DNA of 36,092 nt from the NCBI GenBank assembly GCA_039805725.1, contig JBDLTT010000032.1, forward strand, positions 1 through 36,092, given 5' to 3'. Positions 1-7,708 of the stretch are shown here, in pieces. This DNA comes from Fluviibacter sp039805725 (GTDB lineage Bacteria > Pseudomonadota > Gammaproteobacteria > Burkholderiales > Rhodocyclaceae). A program made the translations under genes and the position numbers. The notes under the pieces were generated by a model, which saw nothing but the letters and a program-made list of their open reading frames with translations, did no database searches and had not been told where the DNA came from. The first letter of the stretch is position 1, and each line of letters opens with the position of its first letter.

Positions 1-1302
1 TACGGCACGGTCAATGGCCGTTTAGTTTTTGTGTTCTCGCAAGATTTCACCGTACTGGGTGGATCTCTTTCAGAAACGCACGCCGAGAAAATCTGCAAAA
101 TCATGGATCAGGCATTGAAGGTTGGCGCCCCGGTAATCGGACTCAACGATTCAGGTGGCGCCCGGATTCAGGAAGGGGTCGCCGCACTTGGCGGTTACGC
201 CGAAGTTTTTCAGCGCAACGCGATGGCATCGGGGGTCATCCCGCAGATCTCGATGATTATGGGCCCGTGTGCTGGTGGGGCTGTCTATTCGCCATCAATG
301 ACCGACTTCATCTTTATGGTCAAAGATAGCTCGTACATGTTCGTAACGGGTCCGGAAGTGGTGAAGACCGTCACACACGAAGAGGTGACCGCTGAAGAAC
401 TGGGTGGCGCTGTGACGCACACCAGCAAGTCGGGCGTGGCCGATCTGGCTTTTGAAAATGATGTCGAAGCGCTGCTGATGTTGCGTCGACTCATCAACTT
501 CCTACCGTCGAGCAACAAGGAAAAGCCACCGGTACAGCCAACGCTGGATAGCGCCGATCGCCTGGACTTCTCGCTCGATACCCTGGTCCCGGCCAACCCG
601 AACCAGCCGTACGACATGAAGGAACTGATCATCAAGACCGTTGATGACTGCGACTTCTTCGAGATCCAGCCGGATTACGCCAAGAACATCATTGTCGGTT
701 TTGGCCGCATGGAAGGTCGTACCGTTGGAATCGTCGCCAATCAGCCACTGGTGCTGGCCGGGTGCCTAGACATCAAGTCCTCGATCAAGGCCGCCCGCTT
801 TGTGCGTTTCTGTGATGCGTTCAACATTCCGGTTGTGACCTTCGTTGACGTACCGGGCTTCATGCCGGGTACCGCGCAGGAATACGGCGGCATCATCAAG
901 CACGGCGCCAAGTTGCTTTATGCTTATGCCGAATGTACCGTGCCAAAGGTCACCGTCATTACCCGCAAGGCTTATGGCGGCGCATATGACGTGATGAGCT
1001 CGAAGCACTTGCGTGGCGACGTCAACTTCGCCTGGCCATCGGCGGAAATCGCTGTGATGGGCCCGAAGGGCGCCGTGGAAATTATCTTCCGCGAAGACAA
1101 GAGCGACACCGCCAAGCTGGCTGAACGTGAGGCCGAGTACAAGACCAAGTTCGCCAACCCGTTCGTGGCTGGTGCTCGTGGCTTCATTGACGACGTCATC
1201 ATGCCGAATGAGACCCGCAAGCGCATCTGCCGCTCATTGGCCATGCTGAAAGACAAAGACATTCAGAATCCGTGGCGCAAGCACGGCAACATTCCGCTTT
1301 GA
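1..1302 (+). CDS. pccB: Propionyl-CoA carboxylase beta subunit (carboxyltransferase), 5'-truncated
   Basis: This is the carboxyltransferase subunit that moves the carboxyl group from carboxybiotin to propionyl-CoA, giving methylmalonyl-CoA in the cytoplasm. The reading frame is open to base 1, so the gene starts outside the window. A GTG at 31 is internal, not the start. The visible 433 residues cover most of the roughly 510 expected of the family. They include the crotonase-like Gly-rich motifs NDSGGARIQEGV and GPCAGGAVYSP, the second-half motif FVDVPGFMPGT, and TRKAYGGAYDVM. The C-terminus, ending WRKHGNIPL, is typical of PCC/acyl-CoA carboxylase beta chains. The biotin-carrying alpha subunit follows 20 bp downstream in the same direction, so the two are probably co-transcribed. 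Specificity for propionyl-CoA over other acyl-CoAs is inferred from overall character and the neighbouring epimerase-like gene. Confidence 0.93.
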   Translation, partial: YGTVNGRLVFVFSQDFTVLGGSLSETHAEKICKIMDQALKVGAPVIGLNDSGGARIQEGVAALGGYAEVFQRNAMASGVIPQISMIMGPCAGGAVYSPSMTDFIFMVKDSSYMFVTGPEVVKTVTHEEVTAEELGGAVTHTSKSGVADLAFENDVEALLMLRRLINFLPSSNKEKPPVQPTLDSADRLDFSLDTLVPANPNQPYDMKELIIKTVDDCDFFEIQPDYAKNIIVGFGRMEGRTVGIVANQPLVLAGCLDIKSSIKAARFVRFCDAFNIPVVTFVDVPGFMPGTAQEYGGIIKHGAKLLYAYAECTVPKVTVITRKAYGGAYDVMSSKHLRGDVNFAWPSAEIAVMGPKGAVEIIFREDKSDTAKLAEREAEYKTKFANPFVAGARGFIDDVIMPNETRKRICRSLAMLKDKDIQNPWRKHGNIPL

Positions 1303-1322
1303 TCGCCCCGGGAGATATCAAC

Positions 1323-3311
1323 ATGTTCAAGAAAATCCTGATTGCCAACCGCGGTGAAATTGCCTGCCGCGTCATCAAGACTGCCCGCAAGATGGGCATC
1401 AAAACCGTCGCCGTCTATTCCGAAGCCGATGCTTCGGCACGCCATGTCGAGCTGGCTGATGAAGCCGTCTGTATCGGCCCGGCCGCTTCAAAAGAATCGT
1501 ATCTGGTCATCGACAAAATCATTGCCGCCTGCAAGCAGACCGGTGCCGAGGCCGTGCACCCGGGCTATGGTTTCCTGTCGGAAAACGCCGAATTCGGCAA
1601 GAAGCTCGAAGCGAACGGCATCGTTTTTATCGGCCCAAAGGTCTACGCCCTTGAATCGATGGGCGATAAGATTGCTTCGAAGAAGCTGGCCAACGAAGCC
1701 AAGGTCAACACCATACCGGGCTACAACGATCCGATCGATACACCGGAACAGGCCGTCGAAATAGCCAAGGGCATCGGCTACCCGGTCATGATCAAGGCCT
1801 CGGCCGGTGGTGGTGGCAAGGGTCTACGCGTTGCCTTCGACGATAAGGAAGCCTACGAAGGCTTCGCCTCGTGCAAGAACGAAGCCAAGAACGCCTTCGG
1901 CGATGACCGCGTCTTCATCGAAAAGTTCGTTGAAGAACCACGCCATATTGAAATCCAGGTGCTGGGCGATGCGCACGGTAACGTGGTGTACCTCAACGAG
2001 CGCGACTGCTCGATCCAGCGCCGCCACCAGAAGGTCATCGAAGAGGCGCCGTCACCCTTCATTGACCCGGCCACCCGCAAAGCCATGGGCGAGCAGGCCG
2101 TTGCGCTGGCTAAGGCCGTGCAATATCAATCGGCCGGCACGGTGGAATTCGTGGTTGGCAAGGATAAGTCTTTCTACTTCCTGGAAATGAACACCCGTCT
2201 GCAGGTGGAACACCCAGTCACGGAATTAATCACGGGCCTTGACCTAGTCGAGCAGATGATTCGTGTGGCTGCAGGTGAGAAGCTGGCCTTCAAGCAAGAA
2301 GACGTGCAGCTCAACGGTTGGGCGATGGAATGCCGTATCAACGCCGAAGATCCTTTCCGTGGCTTCTTGCCCTCAACGGGCCGCCTGGTGAAGTTTGCCC
2401 CGCCGGAAGAGGTGGCGGGCCAGGTGCGTGTCGACACCGGCGTGTACGAAGGCGGCGAGATCTCGATGTACTATGACTCGATGATCGCCAAGCTGATCGT
2501 GCATGGCGCCACCCGCGAACAGGCCATCGAGCGCATGCGGGACGCCCTGAACAGCTTTGTCATCCGCGGTATCTCGTCAAATATCCCGTTCCAAGCCGCG
2601 CTGATGCAACACCCGCGCTTCCAGGCTGGCAATTTCACAACGGCTTTTATTGCTGAAGAGTACCCAAAGGGCTTTAATGCCAGCGATGTACCGCACGATG
2701 ACCCGGCATTACTGCTGTCGGTCGCCGCATTCGTGCATCGCCGTTACATCGACCGCGCCGCCAAGGTCAGCGGCCAGCTCCCCGGCCACGAGCTAAAAGT
2801 TGGCGATGAATGGGTTGTTGTGCGCAATGGCGAACAACATGCTGTTGCCGTCATCCCGGCCGAAGGTGGCTACGATGTTGTCTACAAGGGCGAAACGCTG
2901 AAGCTCCGGTCCGGTTGGAATCTGGGCGAGCCGTTGTTTACAGGCACGGTCAATGGCGAGCCATTCACCATGCAGGTCGAACGACACAAGCTGGCCTACC
3001 GTCTGTTCCACTGGGGCACCCAGGCGAACCTGACCGTCATGCGGGCACGTGCGGCCGAACTACAAGCACTGATGCCGGAGAAGGCCGCGCCGGATATGTC
3101 GAAGTTCCTGCTGTCGCCGATGCCGGGTCTACTTCGTGAAGTGGCTGTCAAGGTCGGCCAAGACGTGAAGGCCGGGGAAAAGCTGGCCGTCATCGAAGCC
3201 ATGAAAATGGAAAACATCCTCAAGGCTGAACAGGACGGCAAAGTGAAGAAGGTGTCAGCAGCTGCCGGCGAATCGCTGTCGGTCGATCAAATCATTATCG
3301 AGTTTGAGTAA
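1323..3311 (+). CDS. pccA: Propionyl/acetyl-CoA carboxylase alpha subunit (biotin carboxylase plus biotin carrier)
   Basis: This 662-residue subunit carboxylates its own biotin using ATP and bicarbonate and passes the carboxyl to the beta subunit. The biotin carboxylase fold opens with MFKKILIANRGEIACRV. It has the ATP-grasp glycine loop KASAGGGGKGL and the catalytic stretches EKFVEEPRHIEIQ and FLEMNTRLQVEHPVTE. The C-terminal biotinyl domain carries EAMKMENIL with the biotinylated lysine near residue 628. ATG 1323 is chosen because GGGAGA lies about 10 bp upstream and the family N-terminus begins there. An in-frame start at 1272 would add 17 residues overlapping pccB. A strong hairpin terminator follows the stop. 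Confidence 0.95.
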   Translation: MFKKILIANRGEIACRVIKTARKMGIKTVAVYSEADASARHVELADEAVCIGPAASKESYLVIDKIIAACKQTGAEAVHPGYGFLSENAEFGKKLEANGIVFIGPKVYALESMGDKIASKKLANEAKVNTIPGYNDPIDTPEQAVEIAKGIGYPVMIKASAGGGGKGLRVAFDDKEAYEGFASCKNEAKNAFGDDRVFIEKFVEEPRHIEIQVLGDAHGNVVYLNERDCSIQRRHQKVIEEAPSPFIDPATRKAMGEQAVALAKAVQYQSAGTVEFVVGKDKSFYFLEMNTRLQVEHPVTELITGLDLVEQMIRVAAGEKLAFKQEDVQLNGWAMECRINAEDPFRGFLPSTGRLVKFAPPEEVAGQVRVDTGVYEGGEISMYYDSMIAKLIVHGATREQAIERMRDALNSFVIRGISSNIPFQAALMQHPRFQAGNFTTAFIAEEYPKGFNASDVPHDDPALLLSVAAFVHRRYIDRAAKVSGQLPGHELKVGDEWVVVRNGEQHAVAVIPAEGGYDVVYKGETLKLRSGWNLGEPLFTGTVNGEPFTMQVERHKLAYRLFHWGTQANLTVMRARAAELQALMPEKAAPDMSKFLLSPMPGLLREVAVKVGQDVKAGEKLAVIEAMKMENILKAEQDGKVKKVSAAAGESLSVDQIIIEFE

Positions 3312-3328
3312 TCTGAAATCGCTTCAAG

Positions 3329-3356
3329 AAAAAGCCCGGCCTAGACCGGGCTTTTT
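3329..3356. terminator. Bidirectional intrinsic terminator between pccA and the VOC gene
   Basis: AAAAAGCCCGG (3329-3339) pairs perfectly with CCGGGCTTTTT (3346-3356) across a 6-nt loop. T-runs occur on both strands, and it lies between convergent genes, so it can end transcription from either side. Confidence 0.85.
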
Positions 3357-3372
3357 GCTGGCTGAGAGTCAA

Positions 3373-3846
3373 TCAACCGGCCAGCTTGGCAAAGGCATCG
3401 ATCACTTCCGGCGGCGCCTGCACCAGCTCGATAAGTACACCTTCGCCGGCAATCGGAAACTCGTCATTGGCTTTAGGATGCATAAAGGTGATGTCGTAAC
3501 CGGCAGCACCCTTGCGGATACCGCCCGGGGCAAAGCGCACGCCGTTGTTGGTGAGCCATTCCACAGCGACCGGCAGATTGTCGACCCACAGGCCGATGTG
3601 ATTGAGCGGCGTGGCGTGCACGGCCGGCTTCTTTTCCGGATCCAAGGGCTGCATGAGATCGACTTCGACCTTGAACGGGCCTTTGCCCATGGTGGTGATG
3701 TCTTCGTCCACATTTTCACGCTCGGACACGAAATTACCGGTGATTTCCAGACCCAGCATATCAACCCACAGGGTACGCAGCTTTTCTTTCGAGGGGCCGC
3801 CAATGGCGATCTGTTGTACACCGAGAATTTTGAATGGGCGAGTCAT
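3373..3846 (-). CDS. VOC-superfamily protein, methylmalonyl-CoA epimerase-like
   Basis: This 157-residue protein has two glyoxalase/bleomycin-type beta-alpha-beta modules. The second half, with LNHIGLWV (H83), ITFMHPK and GVLIELVQ (E140), closely follows the end of methylmalonyl-CoA epimerases. The adjacent propionyl-CoA carboxylase genes fit that role, converting the S- to the R-methylmalonyl-CoA epimer. However, the residue aligned with the first metal histidine is Gln (Q12 in VQQIAIG), and the next ligand position seems to be Asp63 rather than Gln, so activity is not assured. The start has a good AAGGAG upstream. The gene follows lgt by 15 bp on the same strand. It could instead be an uncharacterised VOC enzyme, often labelled lactoylglutathione lyase. 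Confidence 0.72.
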   Translation of the reverse strand: MTRPFKILGVQQIAIGGPSKEKLRTLWVDMLGLEITGNFVSERENVDEDITTMGKGPFKVEVDLMQPLDPEKKPAVHATPLNHIGLWVDNLPVAVEWLTNNGVRFAPGGIRKGAAGYDITFMHPKANDEFPIAGEGVLIELVQAPPEVIDAFAKLAG

Positions 3847-3861
3847 AGTGGCTCCTTAAAA

Positions 3862-4650
3862 TCAAGCAGGTTGACGCTGGCTATACCGATACATCACGAT
3901 GCCAGCAAGAATCATGGGCATGCTGAGCCATTGCCCCATCGACAGATTGCCAAAGAGCAATCCAAGAAAATCATCCGGTTCCCGACCAAACTCGGCGATG
4001 ATGCGCGCTAATCCATAGCCCATGAGAAAGACCGCTGACACTGCGGCCCGTGGGCGTGGCTTTGACGCATACCACCAGAGTAGTACAAAAAGCAGCACCC
4101 CTTCACAGGCAAACTGGTAGAGCTGGGAAGGATGGCGCGGAAAATAGTCGGTGCGCGGAAAGATCATGGCCCAGGGTACATCAGTGACTCGACCAACCAA
4201 TTCACCGTTAATAAAGTTACCCAGACGTCCGGCCGCCAACCCCAGCGGTACCAAGGGGGCAATGAAGTCAGTAACTTCGAAGAATGATCGGCCATGCTTG
4301 CGACCGTAGAGCGCCATGGCCACCAGCACACCCAGCAAACCACCATGAAACGACATCCCCCCTTGCCAGAGCGCGAAGATTTCTAGAGGGTGTACCAGGT
4401 AATACGCCGGCTTGTAGAAAAACACGTAGCCGAGACGGCCACCGAGTACCACACCCAACGCCCCATAGAAAAGCAAATCGTCGATGGCTTGGTTCGTCCA
4501 GCCCTGCTGGGGCAATCGCCGGGCATGAAGTCGACCCAGGACGACGAAGAGTACAAAAGCCACCAGATACATCAGCCCGTACCAGTGTACGGACAATGGG
4601 CCGATGCTGATGGCGACGGGATCAAACTGCGGATGCATCAAGGGGGTCAT
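3862..4650 (-). CDS. lgt: Phosphatidylglycerol-prolipoprotein diacylglyceryl transferase
   Basis: Lgt is an inner-membrane enzyme that moves diacylglycerol from phosphatidylglycerol to the lipobox cysteine of prolipoproteins. The 262-residue product is polytopic, with at least six hydrophobic segments. It has the family N-terminal FDPVAISIGPLSVHWYGLMY, the HGG loop (MSFHGGLLG), and the signature region GLAAGRLGNFINGELVGR that carries the conserved Arg and Asn. It ends near LSMGQWLSMPMI. The start at 4650 gives MTPLMHPQFDP, like characterised Lgt proteins. A longer frame to 4887 would overlap ilvD and lacks family similarity. ATG 4638 is an alternative. Its substrates include the two glycine-zipper lipoproteins encoded at 6720-7250. 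Confidence 0.93.
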   Translation of the reverse strand: MTPLMHPQFDPVAISIGPLSVHWYGLMYLVAFVLFVVLGRLHARRLPQQGWTNQAIDDLLFYGALGVVLGGRLGYVFFYKPAYYLVHPLEIFALWQGGMSFHGGLLGVLVAMALYGRKHGRSFFEVTDFIAPLVPLGLAAGRLGNFINGELVGRVTDVPWAMIFPRTDYFPRHPSQLYQFACEGVLLFVLLWWYASKPRPRAAVSAVFLMGYGLARIIAEFGREPDDFLGLLFGNLSMGQWLSMPMILAGIVMYRYSQRQPA

Positions 4651-4786
4651 GGGGCTCTGTACGGACGGCTCAGGGTGACCACAAAGACCCTGCGTGAAGT
4701 AGGTACACCCCACGCAAATCCTTCGGTGGCGATAGAATGTCGAAATTATAGGCGACTTCGCCCGACCTCGTTTCAAAGGATCTACT

Positions 4787-6643
4787 ATGCCGCAATATCG
4801 CTCCCGCACCTCCACACACGGCCGTAACATGGCCGGCGCCCGCGCGCTTTGGCGCGCGACCGGCATGAAAGATGGCGACTTCGGCAAACCAATTATTGCC
4901 GTGGTGAATTCCTTTACCCAGTTCGTGCCGGGTCACGTGCACCTGAAAGATCTCGGTCAGTTGGTCGCCAGGGAGATTGAGTCGGCGGGAGGGATTGCCA
5001 AAGAATTCAACACGATCGCGGTCGACGACGGTATTGCTATGGGGCACGGCGGGATGCTTTATTCGTTACCATCGCGCGAGCTCATCGCCGACTCGGTCGA
5101 ATATATGGCGAATGCCCACTGTGCCGATGCACTGGTCTGCATTTCCAACTGCGACAAGATTACCCCGGGGATGCTGATGGCGGCGCTGCGCCTCAATATT
5201 CCGGCGATCTTTGTTTCCGGTGGCCCAATGGAAGCCGGCAAAGTCAAAATTGGCGGCAAAGTGATCGCCCTCGACCTGGTTGACGCCATGGTAAAGGCGG
5301 CCGATTCCCAATGTTCGGATGAAGAAGTTGAAGCCGTCGAGCGTTCGGCCTGCCCCACCTGCGGTTCATGCTCGGGGATGTTCACCGCCAACTCGATGAA
5401 CTGCCTGACTGAAGCACTTGGGCTGTCGTTGCCGGGGAACGGCACGATCGTCGCGACGCACGCCGATCGGAAGTCACTCTTCCTGGGTGCAGGTCAGAAG
5501 ATTGTCGATCTATGTAGGCGCTATTACGAGCAGGATGACCTGTCTGTGCTACCCCGCAACGTTGCTAACAAGAAGGCTTTCGAAAACGCCATGACGCTGG
5601 ATGTGGCAATGGGTGGTTCAACCAACACCGTGCTGCACATCCTAGCCGCCGCCCAGGAAGCCGGCATTGATTTTACGATGAAAGATATTGACCGGATTTC
5701 GCGCCACGTTCCCTGCCTGTGCAAGGTGGCACCGATGACAGAGAAATATCATATTGAAGATGTGCACCGCGCCGGCGGGATCCTGGGCTTGCTCGCCGAA
5801 CTGGATCGTGCAGGATTGATTCACCGTGACACACCCACCGTCCATAGCAAAACTCTGGGCGATGCGATTGATCACTACGATGTCACCAAGACTAACGATG
5901 AGCGCGTGACGACATTCTTCCGCGCTTCTCCTGGTGGCATTCCGACCCAGACGGCTTTTTCACAGGAACGTCGCTACGATGACTTGGACACGGATCGCGC
6001 CAATGGCTGCATCCGGGATCGTGCCCACGCCTACTCCCAAGATGGTGGCCTGGCCGTCCTGTACGGTAATCTGGCTATCAATGGCTGCATCGTTAAAACT
6101 GCCGGGGTCGATGAGTCTATTCTCACGTTCACTGGCAAGGCCCGCGTCTACGAAAGCCAGGAAAGCGCCGTCGAAGGTATCCTCTCTGGCGAAGTCGTCG
6201 AGAATGATGTCGTCGTGATTCGCTACGAAGGCCCGCAGGGCGGTCCGGGCATGCAGGAAATGCTCTACCCGACGTCATACCTGAAGTCCCGTGGCCTAGG
6301 AAAAGCCTGCGCGCTGCTGACCGATGGTCGTTTTTCTGGGGGCACCTCGGGCCTATCGATCGGCCACGTGTCACCCGAGGCCGCCAGCGGTGGCTTAATC
6401 GGTCTCGTTGAAACCGGCGACACCATCGAGATTGATATTCCCAATCGGCGCATTCACCTGGCGGTTACCGATGACGAAATTGCCAAGCGTGAAACCGCAA
6501 TGTGCGCCCGTGGCGATAAAGCCTGGCAGCCGGTTGCCCGTGAACGGACGGTCTCTCAGGCGCTCAAAGCCTACGCACTATTTGCCACCTCGGCCGACCG
6601 TGGTGCCGTGCGTGATATTACTCAGGTAACGCGCAAGGGCTAA
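4787..6643 (+). CDS. ilvD: Dihydroxy-acid dehydratase
   Basis: IlvD dehydrates 2,3-dihydroxy-isovalerate and 2,3-dihydroxy-3-methylvalerate to the 2-oxo acids in valine, isoleucine and pantothenate synthesis. It uses an iron-sulfur cluster and Mg2+. The 618-residue length matches the E. coli-type enzyme. Cluster cysteines are visible at C122 (SNCDKITPG) and C195 (PTCGSCSGMFTANSMNCL), and a metal-binding Asp at 81 (AVDDGIAMGHGGM). The C-terminal GGPGMQEML and DGRFSGGTSG motifs are intact. ATG 4787 is preceded by AAAGGA. It diverges from lgt across 136 bp. No attenuator-type leader peptide rich in branched-chain codons was recognised there. Confidence 0.97.
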   Translation: MPQYRSRTSTHGRNMAGARALWRATGMKDGDFGKPIIAVVNSFTQFVPGHVHLKDLGQLVAREIESAGGIAKEFNTIAVDDGIAMGHGGMLYSLPSRELIADSVEYMANAHCADALVCISNCDKITPGMLMAALRLNIPAIFVSGGPMEAGKVKIGGKVIALDLVDAMVKAADSQCSDEEVEAVERSACPTCGSCSGMFTANSMNCLTEALGLSLPGNGTIVATHADRKSLFLGAGQKIVDLCRRYYEQDDLSVLPRNVANKKAFENAMTLDVAMGGSTNTVLHILAAAQEAGIDFTMKDIDRISRHVPCLCKVAPMTEKYHIEDVHRAGGILGLLAELDRAGLIHRDTPTVHSKTLGDAIDHYDVTKTNDERVTTFFRASPGGIPTQTAFSQERRYDDLDTDRANGCIRDRAHAYSQDGGLAVLYGNLAINGCIVKTAGVDESILTFTGKARVYESQESAVEGILSGEVVENDVVVIRYEGPQGGPGMQEMLYPTSYLKSRGLGKACALLTDGRFSGGTSGLSIGHVSPEAASGGLIGLVETGDTIEIDIPNRRIHLAVTDDEIAKRETAMCARGDKAWQPVARERTVSQALKAYALFATSADRGAVRDITQVTRKG

Positions 6644-6660
6644 TGGGTACTCGTAAGAAA

Positions 6661-6701
6661 CACCAGTAAAAACGGCGCCAGAGGCGCCGTTTTTACTGGT
6701 G
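6661..6701. terminator. Long perfect bidirectional terminator after ilvD
   Basis: CACCAGTAAAAACGGCGCC (6661-6679) is perfectly complementary to 6683-6701, with a 3-nt AGA spacer. The 19-bp stem has T5 and A5 tracts inside it, between convergent ilvD and the lipoprotein gene. Confidence 0.85.
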
Positions 6702-6719
6702 CGACCGAGCTCGGCCCGA

Positions 6720-7004
6720 TCAGTTGCCAGTGCTACCCGATTTTTTACCAGCCTGGTAACCCTGGTTGTACTCTTTCTGCTTGCTCTTCTCGTAGGCATC
6801 ATAAGCATAACCGCCCACTGCACCCACCGCTGCGCCACCAAGGGCACCCCAAATCGGGTTGCCGCCAGCAATCGCCACAATACCGGCGCCTGCAGCGGCA
6901 CCAATTGCACCGCCCGACAAGGTACGTTGTTGGGTATCGCTCATACCCGAACAGCCGGTCAGAAACGCGGCGACTACGGGGACAATAACCAGTGTCTTCT
7001 TCAT
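6720..7004 (-). CDS. Glycine-zipper lipoprotein (94 aa), paralogue of the next gene
   Basis: This small predicted lipoprotein has a Lys-rich signal peptide and lipobox FLTGC, with Cys18 the likely lipidated residue. It is followed by a glycine-zipper segment (GGAIGAAAGAGIVAIAGG, then GALGGAAVGAVGGYAYD) of the YMGG/OmpA-like transmembrane type. A charged tail (KSKQKEYNQGYQAGKKSG) follows that the paralogue lacks. AAGGAA precedes the ATG. Function is unknown. Glycine-zipper lipoproteins of this kind are associated with the outer membrane, and some act in envelope stress, but nothing here fixes a role. It is the last gene of a three-gene minus-strand unit. Confidence 0.82.
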   Translation of the reverse strand: MKKTLVIVPVVAAFLTGCSGMSDTQQRTLSGGAIGAAAGAGIVAIAGGNPIWGALGGAAVGAVGGYAYDAYEKSKQKEYNQGYQAGKKSGSTGN

Positions 7005-7037
7005 TGCTTTATTCCTTGTATAAATTCTGAAAGTCGT

Positions 7038-7250
7038 TCACTTCGACATCAGATAGCCGCCGGCCGTGCCCACGGCCGCACCGCCAATGGCGCCCCAAAT
7101 CGGGTTGCCACCAGCAATCGCCACGATACCGGCGCCGGCTGCAGCGCCAATCGCGCCACCCGAGAGCATCTTTTGCTGCGTATTGCTCATGCCCGAGCAA
7201 CCGACCAGAAAAGCGGCAGCCAGAGGTACTGCAATCAAAGTTTTAGTCAC
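7038..7250 (-). CDS. Glycine-zipper lipoprotein (70 aa), shorter tandem paralogue
   Basis: The protein has a signal peptide and lipobox FLVGC with Cys18, followed by a glycine zipper almost identical to that of the neighbouring 94-residue protein. The shared core includes LSGGAIGAAAGAGIVAIAGG and NPIWGA. It ends at GGYLMSK, without the charged tail. Translation appears to start at GTG 7250, with GGAGCG upstream. The two genes lie 33 bp apart in tandem and share a closely similar stretch of roughly 100 bp or more, so they look like a duplication with later loss or gain of the tail. Function is unknown. Confidence 0.78.
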   Translation of the reverse strand: MTKTLIAVPLAAAFLVGCSGMSNTQQKMLSGGAIGAAAGAGIVAIAGGNPIWGAIGGAAVGTAGGYLMSK

Positions 7251-7267
7251 GGTTTCACGCTCCGAAA

Positions 7268-7630
7268 TTACTTCTTGCAGGGATAACGCTGATCCAGGAA
7301 GTTCAGCACAGCCTCTGATGCAGGTTTGTTGTTGTACTTCGGATTGGCTTCAGTCCATTGGATAAAGGCCTCAACGATGCCAGGATCTTTGGAATCTTGG
7401 GGAATACAAATCGTCTGGCGCATCTTCTTCGGATGAACCATCTGCAGGTAGCCATCATAAACACCCTGCCCAAAGCCACCGCAATAACCTTGATCCTGTG
7501 GATTGCCCTTGTTTTTACACATGGTCACGATTTGCTCGGTGCTTATGAACTTAACAGTCGGCGCCGGCGCTGCAGCAAATGCAGTGGCAGAAACAACAGC
7601 GGCCGTAGCCATGACGAAGGTTTTTTTCAC
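7268..7630 (-). CDS. Exported Rap1a/Tai-like four-cysteine protein
   Basis: This 120-residue protein has a clear signal peptide (residues 1-19, ending TAFA) and a mature domain with cysteines at 38, 50, 75 and 118. The pattern (a Cys, then YCGGFGQGVYDG, then TICIP, then a terminal YPC) matches the Rap1a/Tai family (PF18602). Founding members are periplasmic immunity proteins against type VI amidase effectors, but many relatives occur away from secretion loci. No T6SS gene or effector is visible here, so an immunity role is unsupported. The start is GTG with GGAGA upstream. It leads the unit with the two glycine-zipper lipoproteins (17-bp gap). Confidence 0.75.
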   Translation of the reverse strand: MKKTFVMATAAVVSATAFAAAPAPTVKFISTEQIVTMCKNKGNPQDQGYCGGFGQGVYDGYLQMVHPKKMRQTICIPQDSKDPGIVEAFIQWTEANPKYNNKPASEAVLNFLDQRYPCKK

Positions 7631-7708
7631 GGGATTTCTCCTTGGGTTTACGAACCGTCTTGTAACGGCATTGGATAACTCTATTCTCTCTACTCGTTTA
7701 CAGCAAGT

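Noticed and set aside
3304..4011. 235-codon plus-strand frame after pccA
   Set aside because: It is antisense to the VOC gene and the end of lgt, starts inside the pccA stop region, and runs through the terminator.
6699..7286. 195-codon plus-strand frame
   Set aside because: It is the antisense of the two glycine-zipper genes; its internal similarity only mirrors their duplication.
7268..7630. Type VI secretion immunity function for the Rap1a/Tai-like protein
   Set aside because: No effector, Hcp, VgrG or other T6SS gene is in the window; family membership alone does not establish immunity.
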